From: Mercenaria mercenaria
Taxonomy: Eukaryota > Mollusca > Bivalvia > Venerida > Veneridae
Length of the DNA stretch: 64,000 nt
Assembly (NCBI RefSeq): GCF_021730395.1
Contig: NC_069361.1
Coordinates: 73,417,001-73,481,000, forward strand
Direction: 5' to 3'
Shown here: in pieces, positions 55,185 through 64,000 of the stretch
How positions within the stretch are numbered: position 1 is the first letter of the stretch
Layout: every line of letters begins with the position of its first letter
Translations under genes and position numbers: made by a program
The notes under the pieces: generated by a model
Seen by the model: only the letters and a program-made list of their open reading frames with translations
The model's database searches: none
Told to the model about the DNA's origin: nothing

Positions 55185-58100
55185 TTAGAACTCTATAGCA
55201 TGAGTGTATGGACCAGTTGTTAGTGTAGAGAACACTAACGTCTCATGTTTGTTGCCATAAGTCCCAGCTTCTACCACCTTGTGTTGTTCTTTACATTTTA
55301 CAGATTGTGTCATATACAGCCGGCATAGCTGAACAAATTTTGTGTATAAATTGAGTCCATTCTCTCTGTTGACTTTCCGATGGTACTGCATTCTCTTCCC
55401 CTTCAGGTTGCCTCCGAGAGTTGATTGTGGAACGACCAGAACGTCTCCTGGTAAATCTAACACTGACACAAGTTTACCAGTCTCTGTCTTACTTAAACGG
55501 GCGGTTAGAACTGTCTTCACTGAAATATAATATTACAAATTAAGCAATGAGTCATGTGGAAACTACAATATTACCATTTTTATGAATTCTTCGTGAAAAA
55601 GAAACCGACAGGGAGGGAAACGGAGCGTAGAGGAGTGACCGACCGAGGTTTCTTCTTTTTCTCGAAGAATTCTCTTCATGGACTCTATCTGACATAGTGT
55701 GAAATCAACGTTTGACCTATCAGAATTGCAGACTCAGTCGTGTTCATTTAATTGACGTTTACAAATGATATAGGATTCTCCGCCTCCCTTTGACTGACAC
55801 CTCGAACTAACAAAAATGTGTCGGCTTCCTTTGAAATACGATGAAGGGGCGGTCTTTGGCACGCATGCGCATTCAGTCGACGCTCTTCAGCGTGTAGAGG
55901 CGCTGCTACAGTCACACTAGTCTTCAGGAATAAGAAGCCACACTATTTGAAAAATAACTCGCTCTGATTTGTCAAAAAAGTAGGTTGCACACTATTAATA
56001 TCAGGGGGTGGAAATATAGTGTCTACTCTGTGTTTGGAAAATTGTGTCCTGTTGATGACATTGTTGGTTAATCTTGGATTTGAAGTAACTTAACATGAAT
56101 GACTACAATAGAAAGAAGACATGTTACATGCCAGACCAAGATCCTTAGCTTAAAGGTCAAGGTCATGCTTAAAGGTTGAAAATAAGGTCACTGATCTTGC
56201 ACACACTGTAACTTGTTAAGTATACACATGTATTCAAATTTAAATAATCAGACAATGTGTCAATGCAGGTCAAAGATGGTTTTCAGTCTATAACTTTATG
56301 AAAGGATAGATATTCAAATAACTTGGCATAAACATAAACATCACAAGACCATGTGTCAAGTACAAGATACTTAATTTAAAGGTCAAATTTCTTAAGAGGG
56401 CATTTTTCTTATTCGGTCCTCATTCACTGTAATCCTTTACTAGATCCTTAGCTCAAAGGTTAAGATCTGTCTTAGGGTTCAGTCTTAATGTTTTAATTAT
56501 CAAAGTGTCTTTACTGAAAGGACGCACATGCACTTCTGTGTCTTAATATCACATAGTGGAGACATCCATGTCTTGCAGACACATTACTAGTAATTAATTT
56601 CATTTCATTTAAAATCTTCTCTACAACTAAACAAGCATCAGTAAAAGTGAAAAGAATCTTGTTCCTTCTAAGAGGTTCTCATCTTGAACAAATGCATCAT
56701 TTCTTTTGCACAACTGTAGACATATCAATATTTCAATGTTCAAGTGAGAGAAGGTGGAGAAATTAGATGTTTGATCTGAAAAATGTCTAAATCTTAAATG
56801 TTTGTTTATAAATCAAGAAATTAGAAACATACCAGAGATGGGTATATTTACTAGCGTCATACATTGGGAATTTTATTTTGAACACTGATCATAACTGGCT
56901 TGATTTACAACTGCAAATGGATGGTGAACAAAACTGTTTGTAATACACATATGCCACCCATGATGGTATGTCTGAATTAACTCTGTGTGTCATTTCAGTC
57001 TCAATTATGCATTGAACTTGAGTTTTGACCTAATCATCAGTAAAACAATAGGGTTCACCTACTGACCATAGACAAGCATCACTGTTTGATGGTTACATGC
57101 CCAAGCATTTATTAGCTATAGATACTAAACCAATTTAAGTCACAAGGTCACTGTGACATCATTGACCTTGACTACCAAAACAATAGGGGTCATCTACTAA
57201 CCACTGACAATCAAGCTATGGAGTTTGAAGACCTTTGGCCCAACCATTCTACTGCTACTGATAAGAAACAACTTTTGTCTCAAGATCACTGTGACATTGA
57301 CCTACTGACCTTCAAAATCAATAGCCATTAAACGTCATCTACTGAGCACAGGCAATCATCTTTTTTAAGTTTGACAGTCCTAGTCCAAAGCAGTCTTCCG
57401 TTATTAAGTGGAACCAATTTACTGTGACCTTTGACCTCCTAACCCACAAAACGAATTGTACCCCCTACTTTTTCAAGTCTTGTTGCTGATATCACAACAT
57501 TCCTATGAATCTGTACTTAATTAAAGTATCTAAAATTTCTGTAAAAGTGTGCATTTTTATAATTTTGAATAACAGACTGGGCTTAATTTAAAAAGCTTAC
57601 CCATTTTTTCTACCATATCTTCAGTAGCACCTTTCATGAAGCAGATATAAACCATCACTCCTCGTCCTATCTGAAAAACAAAATTAAATGTGAACAAGAG
57701 ATGTCAAACACGTATGCACACCATGATGGGTTGTCCCATTTTCAGCCCCCTGATCACTTTGACCTTGACCTTTGACCTACTAACCCCAAAATACTGAGTG
57801 AAATCCTATACAAAAGCCCAGGTGCACAACTTCACAAGCATTCTATAACAATCCTAATATGTTTGACAACTCCAGGTCAAACACTTTGAGGTATGCACGA
57901 CACAATTATCAGATGGACAGACATTCAGACAGATGCATGGACAAAGGCAAATGTAAGTGCTCCTACCAAAAAACATTTTTGGGGCATAGAAACATGAACA
58001 GAAGAGCCCTTAGGCCCCGAGTCACTCATTCAAACCATATCTGATGACCTTGCTTTGTCCTTTGACAAGGTAGGAGCATGTTCCTCCAACACCAGGTTTA

Positions 58101-58335
58101 ATACCTTATCTACTATATCACTGTTCCTCCACATAATCCCTTTTAAAATATTGCTACATAATTAGATTCCAATCATAAAGACAGTAAACATCCCTACCTC
58201 TACATGCTGCTCTTCTTGCGTATCTGTTCTTGGCTGGACCATTACCTTTGCTGAGAGGCACTGCTGTATGATGACTCGCGCCCTTACTTGTACTGCTTGT
58301 TCAGAGCCTGAGGCTCCACTGGACCCTGAAGCCAT
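55185..58335 (-). CDS. DTD2: D-aminoacyl-tRNA deacylase 2 (animal tRNA deacylase, ATD)
   Basis: Three coding exons on the minus strand: exon 1 58335-58198 (phase 0 donor GTAGGG), exon 2 57670-57601 (donor GTAAGC), exon 3 55519-55185 (acceptor TTTCAG), giving about 180 residues against about 168 in human DTD2. The extra length is a Ser/Gly-rich N-terminus (MASGSSGASG). Order of recognised features: VIIQQCLSAK, the exon-2 strand GRGVMVYICFMKGATEDM, then LVSVLDLPGDVLVVPQSTLGG, KGKRMQYH, VVEAGTYGNK and TGPYTH near the C-terminus. The PQ(S/A)T and Gly-Pro motifs mark the animal ATD branch, which hydrolyses mischarged tRNA such as L-Ala on certain tRNA-Thr in the cytosol. Both introns follow GT-AG and keep frame. 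The start is the first in-frame ATG after an upstream TTG. It looks intact. Confidence 0.93.
55583..55675. repeat. 93-bp hairpin in DTD2 intron 2
   Basis: The left arm GAATTCTTCGTGAAAAAGAA ACC pairs with the right arm GGTTTCTTCTTTTTCTCGAA GAATTC (one small gap), around a roughly 45-bp GGGAGG-rich loop. It lies about 60 bp on the 5' side of exon 3 (minus strand). It may be a small MITE. Confidence 0.75.
56990..57500. repeat. Mollusc dispersed repeat within DTD2 intron 2
   Basis: Diverged units of about 115-125 bp contain GGTCA(C/T)CTACTGACC, GACAATCA and AGGTCACTGTGACATTGACC. The rest of the intron (55520-57600) shows no gene. Related text continues at 57720-57790 in intron 1. Confidence 0.65.
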
Positions 58336-58829
58336 CCCGCTGCCTGCCAAAAATACATAAATGATTTTTATCTACTTCTGTTAGAATTCAACTTATATAC
58401 ATAAAATAAACTATACTAATATTAACATGATATTAACTTACTCAAATGTAAAACTAAGAGCAGGCATATAATAAAAAATCTTCCTGCTTACGAAACCTAA
58501 TGTTTTGTTCACGAAATTTTAGTAAGTATGAACAGTCGACTTTACTTGAATGCGGAAAAAAAGACTGTAACAGTTAACTTAGCACAAGCAAGCAGAGTAC
58601 AAGTAAGATGAAGTAGTATACAAATTTTAAATTTATTAGCTAATTGCATTTTTTTTTTAAAATGATTTTTGGTGCTTCTTTTCTTCGGTATCTTCTTTTA
58701 CATAAATATCTTGGTCAGTATGACATTTTCACAGCTGTATCTGTTTCAACATTTTACACTGATGTAACAATTGAAGAGTACAGTCCTAAGACGTATAATA
58801 ACAGAACTATTAATTGAGTTCTGCTCAAC
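58336..58829. other. DTD2 upstream region
   Basis: AT-rich with no clear promoter element I can name. No other gene is seen. Confidence 0.5.
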
Positions 58830-59460
58830 CCGGGGCTAAAGGGCGTAGACGGTAGCATGCATTTCCACTACCGTCCATGAACAGGCTCAATCAAACCGAG
58901 CCTGTTGTCGTGTTGAGCGACCTGTGGAGTTTCCACTTTTTCTATTTTATTATAACAGTAGCGTTCTTTGTGCCGGGTGGCGGCCGTAAAATGTCTCCCC
59001 GTACATTCAATCAGGGCTGTTATATTTCGCTCTTCTCAGATCGTTCAGCACGACTTTTATGTCGTGTTATTGGTACTGTTTAGTTTATCAACTTTAACAT
59101 TTCGGCCTGGGTGGTTCCAATACTCCCGCTTTCATAGCTTTGGGTATTGTATAATCACCCCTTTGGATATGGTGCCTGCTTTTTAATTTTGTCTTTTGGC
59201 AGTTCCTGTGATATACAGGCTCCATAACCTCAGATCCCCTTTCTAAATTGCAGTTTGTTTAGTTCTGTCCATTGTTTTCTCGTTTAGGGCAAACCCATTA
59301 TTCTAACTGGGGACTTAGACTTGCAAAGTCTGTTGAGATCAAATAATCTGTAATAATATTAGTTTCTTCATACTGACACTGATATTTTTTCAGAAAAACA
59401 TTTTCTCTCTAGGCTTATCTCAACAGACTTATAAAATGCGATTCTGAGGTTATATAACAT
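58830..59460. repeat. Dispersed repeat with paired inverted motifs
   Basis: The left part has small palindromes (GACGGTAGCATGCATTTCCA CTACCGTC; AGGCTCAATCAAACCGAGCC T) and text shared with 47085-47166. The right part contains ATAACCTCAGA (59223-59233) inverse to TCTGAGGTTAT (59443-59453), and AGTCTGTTGAGAT (59328-59340) inverse to ATCTCAACAGACT (59418-59430). Confidence 0.6.
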
Positions 59461-59677
59461 CATGAAGAGCCATTAGTAGCACTTGTCAATAGCCACACCA
59501 AACTGACCGGCAACAAGATTAATTAAATGAACTATTTCAATTGACCTGTACCAGACGTTTGTTTTTTCTCTAGAATAGAAGAAAGTCAAGCCTTTTTCCT
59601 GCAGAAGTAATTGGTTAGGCATTTATAGTTGCTGAATAGCTGCTGCTGAACTTTATTTTAACAATTCACATCTTTTG

Positions 59678-59679
<2 letters not shown>

Positions 59680-59709
<30 letters not shown>
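59680..59709. repeat. (T)30 homopolymer
   Basis: A run of 30 T. Around it, 59461-60736, nothing else is recognised. Confidence 0.95.
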
Positions 59710-59710
<1 letters not shown>

Positions 59711-60736
59711 TCAAATTGTTTACATTTTTGTAGAAAATATGACATGAGCTTATGTTTTCAATATAATATCATTAAAATTTCTTTAGAAATCGCTAGTTAG
59801 TTTGACTTTAAGAAATGGTTACAAATGGAAATTACTTTTTCAAAAAAAGAAAATTGATGCATCATAACAATCAAGGCTGTCATTAACAAATTCTGCCTGT
59901 AACAGTTAATAAAAAATAATTAAAGGCTCATAATAAATCATTATGGACCTTTAAAACTACTTATAGTTTAAACTGCGCATTATACTTACGATTTACTAAT
60001 TCAATTTACAAATTAAAGAAAAAATTTATTTTTATACTATCAATTTCTTCTTCTAATTAGAAACTGGGGGAAATCTATGTAGCCAGACGTTCTGTGCAAT
60101 TTAAAAACTCAAATCAAATATTATGGCATAACCATTACTGTGGTCAAATAAAAACATTGACATGTTTTTTGATACCCTGAGATGTAGTTGATGGAAATAC
60201 AAGTAGTATGAAATTTTACCCGAAACGGTGTATGTCATAATATTCTAGTGGCATTTAATGCAGAGGAAGATCCTATATGCACTTCCAGGCATTGTATCCG
60301 ACAAGGGCAGATATCAGTCTATAACCTACATTTACCATTCTATTAAAAATATGTCCACAGGCCCATTACAAAATCCCCTTTTCCTCTTTCTGTGACCCCT
60401 GCACCAACCCATTTACTGTGGCTTATCTCAATAGGAATTCAACATTTAATTGGCATACCTTTGTATGTGTGTTGTTTGATTGAGGATAAATTACATATTA
60501 TTGTACATTACGTTTTCATCTGTCTGTAATGTGTTATAACACATATTTTCATGAAATTTCCTTAAAACCATGTGTATTTACAATATAAATATTTCTTGCA
60601 TAAGTTCTTTTGACGGCTTAATTTTCATTTTTTCTGTCAACAGTTGAACTTAATTTCATAAAAATACTACTTATCAAATACTGCAGACGTGATTATTTTT
60701 GCACAGAAACATTTTACCAAATCGCGAATCCAGTTA

Positions 60737-60945
60737 ACCCTAATCATGCTGGACACAAACGATTCTTCCATTGCGACCAGTGTAGATCATGATCAGCCGG
60801 CACATCCGCGCAGTCTGATCATGATCTGTACTGTTTGCCATTCAGTCAGTATCTTTTTTGTTAAGCACCCCTTTTATAAGTAAATGGTGCCGTCCAAATT
60901 GAATGATGGATATGTTCATAATTATAAAAAATTAGCAGGATAAGG
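60737..60945 (+). mobile_element. About 210-bp MITE, mollusc type
   Basis: It begins near TTAACCCTAATCATGCTGGA and ends near TTAGCAGGATAAGGTG, imperfect inverted ends. In between are AGTGTAGATCATGATCAGCC and CCAAATTGAATGATGG. It matches the minus-strand fragment at 48604-48745. Confidence 0.7.
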
Positions 60946-62073
60946 TGCACGTGTAACACATCTCAGTTTATATTAGGAAATGTAGTCTAATACCGTGTTC
61001 ACACTAGCAGATCGGTTTTATTTTTATCTGGCACTAATTGGCTATAATTGGTATTGGTCATTTAAAACCAATCAAAATATAATCTAGTTTGTGTCCACAC
61101 TAAGCAAAGAAATGTGGTTTAAATATATACATACAATGTTGGAAGTAAACAAATATTTTGCAATAAGCAAAAAGGGTTACAAAGAAGGAGACTGACAGAA
61201 ACAAGAAGGAGTCATTAATGTTTAAACTTCTGTGTTCATCTAAAGATTTCTGTTCATTCCATCTATAGTCCATTTTGAGCATCAGCATGACTCCATATTG
61301 CAATCTAATGTTTTTGCTTCATCAACACTCCAATTGCTTTTGCCAGCCACAGCATCAATTGTATGATACAAAAGAGAAACACATGGTATTCTTCCGCCAA
61401 AAGGTAAAATCTGGGAATTTAGGATTATAAAACCAGTTATAACTCCCATTTGCGTTCACACTTGTAAAATAATGTAGTATTACTTTTTAATATAGTATTA
61501 CTACTGTTTTGCAGATTAAATTGCCTTTTCGCCTTTTCTTAAATCGATAGACTTGTACCTTTAAGTCACAAAAGCAGTTATGCTGAAGTTATTTTTGGAT
61601 CTCGTCTGTACAGGTAACTACGAATAAAAATATATTGAATGAACTTGTTTACATTGGCTGCATCACCGAGAAATGATGATTTAAATACTCATAAATACTG
61701 TTGGAACGGGTGTTTAACCGGATTGTAACAGATGTAGGCCTACCAGATCTAATCTTCATTTAGAATTTAAATGAATCTTGCCACAATGCACACTAGATCT
61801 ACATTTAGGTAGCGTGGATGTGAAAAAAGACACCCTCTTATACATTACAGGCCTTTTTCTGCCTAAATTTCAGTACCTTTTGCTGCAGAATTTTCTTTTA
61901 TATAATGTATCTCGTGTTTAGTTTTCACTATAATTATAAAACGTGCCTGACTCGAGTTGTTGTATTCGCTCATCATTGATTGAAGGGCATAAGATCGAAT
62001 CCCGGAACCGACCATGCCTCTTAGTTGTAAAAAAAAAGTTTAAAAAAAGTTATTGTAATTCCCCTTTATACCC
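60946..62073. other. Intergenic DNA, nothing recognised
   Basis: A CGTTCACAC / GTGTTCACAC pair lies near 60998 and 61450 in direct orientation. No supported frame. Confidence 0.5.
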
Positions 62074-63423
62074 CAGTCACACATACGGCGCGGATAGCTA
62101 CGTCTAGCTACGGATAGAAACGTAGTAATTCGTACCTGAGCCGTACCTCAAAGTAGTAATCAGTATCAATCCGTACCAACACTTGGTCGAAACGTATTCA
62201 AGACTTATCCCAAACGTGCAAGTTTCTCCAATTTTTGAACATGCACAAAAGTTTGAGTGACCGTAGCCATTTGAGCGTGACTTTAGTCCAACTTGGTTGA
62301 AACTTAGGTGGCAGGGGAGCGGTTTCGTAGTTTGGCCCCGGTCGATTTTCTGTATAAACAGGACAGGGTAGATATAAAGGCATATCTATCTTACTGGTTA
62401 TTTATCATTATTAATTCTTTAATATATCTGGGAAATGAGGAACGGTTAATGATTCTACATGGCGGGTGTTTTAAAATTCCTAGCTCCGTACTTCCGGTTG
62501 AGGCTAAAACATAAACATCAGAACAAAAAGTCGGCCAGACGCTCGGCTGTCATCCATCCACTTTTTTTCAAGTGAAAATTAGGGAAATAAAGTGGTGGTT
62601 GGGAGACACATTCCACACCACCTGGGTATGCATCTATGTTCGCACTATACATATATGCTACGAAATTGGATTTAAAAATACAAAATGGATGAATGGCAGA
62701 GTTCAAAGTGAGGCCCGGTTAGGCTAATTTTGGTCTATAAAATTTGGGTGATTTGGCCAATTTTCACTACATCTGGCTTGGAAAGCGACAGGTGCATAGG
62801 ACCGGAGAGTCGTCTTTATGTAGTCTATAGTATCTGCAATAGTCCATAGTAGTTTCAAAGAAAAATAAGCAAAAACGAGATTTCTATGGATATTTCAACA
62901 CTGGTACCCACACGTCAATGTGGAATTCGCAAATCTGCACTCCCCTGCCACCTTATTCGTCCGTAGTTAATCGTACTCAACGTAGTTATCCGTACTGAAG
63001 CGTACCTTACCGTAGTTTGACATAATGTTAAAGATAATCGTGATGAAAACGCTGGCAAAACTTGGCCTATTTATATGAAACGTACCAACCCATTACTAAA
63101 CCTTAATGCGAACGTAGTCATGCGAATTGATCCGTAGCTGAACGTAGTTATCCGAGACTGCCCGTACTTAAGCGTAGTTCAACGTTGTTCACCGCAGACC
63201 CGTCCACGCGCCGGGCAAGTTGCCAGGCGCAGTAAAACGTAGTTCGACGTAGTACGCCGTACCTATTCGTACTTATTCGCGTGCTGCATCTTTTTGTTCC
63301 CCGTATCTCACCATTTTTCCCGTACTTAGACGTACTGCTCCGTACATATCCGTGTCCGCACCCCACAGACCAAACCCATTCACGCCGTACCTCAACGCAC
63401 GGACATATCCGTATGTGTGACTG
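62074..63423. mobile_element. 1.35-kb TIR element packed with CGTA motifs, family unknown
   Basis: Ends are exact inverted copies of CAGTCACACATACGG (62074-62088 and 63409-63423). For roughly 150 bp at the left and 500 bp at the right, the inside is filled with short variants of CGTAGTTATCCGTACTGAAG-like text (CGTAG, CGTAC, TCCGTA), while the centre (about 62300-62940) is ordinary AT-rich DNA. No transposase frame. The flanking duplication is not clear. Best described as a non-autonomous TIR/foldback element with subterminal repeats. Confidence 0.7.
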
Positions 63424-63950
63424 TAGCTTAAAACACAATTAACGTTACACATAAAGTGCAAGCGATAAAACCAATAACTTTACACGACGGTGTGCTGTTA
63501 TTTATCCTCAATTATTTTGATCCTTTTAGAGTGACTGTCACAAATATAAAACAAACTAAACATCGAATTATTTTGACTTTTGTGAGTCTTTAACTGGTTC
63601 TTTCCATGAATGAAGACAAGGCTTATCAACTGCCTGTATGTAATAGTGTTTTAACGACTTCAAATAAATAGTAGATAAATTCACATACACGTAAACCCCA
63701 CCAAATAAGACCAAACAAAGAGCATGTTGTAAAAGGGTATTTCAAAGGAAATGATGTTTTATTCTGGCAGTGGCAAAAGCTTAACTTTTGAAATTGCCCC
63801 ATTTGCATTTGATCTTTTCCATAATGACAGCACACAATGTACCACCTCTTGTGGCTCTTGTGAAATTAAAAAAGGAGGTGTGAAGGCAGTGTATTTATAG
63901 GATATATACAAAAGAAAAAATGAAGTAAAATATATGTAATAGAAAAATCT
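63424..63950. other. Intergenic DNA, nothing recognised
   Basis: AT-rich, no supported gene. Confidence 0.5.
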
Positions 63951-64000
63951 GGTTAAAGTTTTGCGTGCAAGTCTACTAGGCAGTGTTGCATATCAAATAT
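63951..64000 (+). repeat. Start of a copy of the 168-bp repeat, cut by the window edge
   Basis: CTGGTTAAAGTTTTGCGTGC matches the unit start seen at 19724, 19889 and 20222. Confidence 0.6.

Noticed and set aside
55520-55520. Start codon of the deacylase at exon 3
   Set aside because: The codon there is GTG and spans a splice acceptor. The frame joins exon 2 properly, and the real start is in exon 1.

Overview
The window reads as metazoan nuclear DNA, most likely from a bivalve mollusc and probably a heterodont/venerid clam. The evidence is AT-rich intergenic DNA crowded with small transposons, four tRNA-headed SINEs (two, at 28.2 and 48.9 kb, resemble from memory SINEs common in clams), dispersed repeats of the 'cttgacctactgacctac' and 'gtcaaggtcacaattcaagg' kind that are typical of molluscs, and one clear animal host gene with introns. 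No organism-level identification was possible without a database.

Region 1 (1 to about 16.9 kb, perhaps 18.5 kb) is a fossil Polinton/Maverick (adintovirus-like element) that runs off the left edge. It carries the major capsid protein and the adenovirus-type protease on the + strand. Protein-primed DNA polymerase B, a C2H2 finger ORF, two small basic ORFs and the packaging ATPase lie on the - strand. The polymerase gene is split by two other elements. One is a 6.4-kb terminal-inverted-repeat (TIR) element at 2547-8986, with 65-bp TIRs and a 5-bp target duplication, which itself holds a 5'-truncated LINE. The other is a 2.07-kb element at 9949-12016 made mostly of two inverted repeats of about 690 bp. 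Next to the ATPase are unrecognised ORFs (17.2-18.5 kb), including a C2H2 finger, that may be Polinton cargo or a host gene.

Region 2 (18.5-28.2 kb) has a 168-bp tandem repeat and a broken Ty3/Gypsy retrotransposon on the - strand (gag, zinc knuckle, protease, RT/RNase H, integrase, primer site). Region 3 (28.2-32.1 kb) has a SINE with perfect target duplications, an unrecognised cysteine-rich ORF cluster, and a 917-bp Harbinger-like MITE with a perfect TTA duplication.

Region 4 (32.1 to about 40.2 kb) is an 8-kb satellite of 69-bp monomers. It reverses orientation once near 35.38 kb, and in its right third it is organised into a 621-bp (9-monomer) higher-order repeat. Because 69 is a multiple of three, it yields long spurious ORFs on both strands.

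Region 5 (40.2-55.1 kb) is repeat-rich intergenic DNA: mollusc tandem and dispersed repeats, three SINEs, and a 1.4-kb MITE flanked by TTAA. Region 6 (55.2-58.3 kb, - strand) is the host gene for D-aminoacyl-tRNA deacylase 2 (the animal tRNA deacylase ATD), with three coding exons that splice cleanly. Region 7 (58.8-64 kb) holds more dispersed repeats, a small MITE, and a 1.35-kb TIR element packed with CGTA-type motifs.

Apart from the deacylase gene there is little host coding capacity. The window is best seen as a nested transposon graveyard and a satellite block beside one conserved housekeeping gene.
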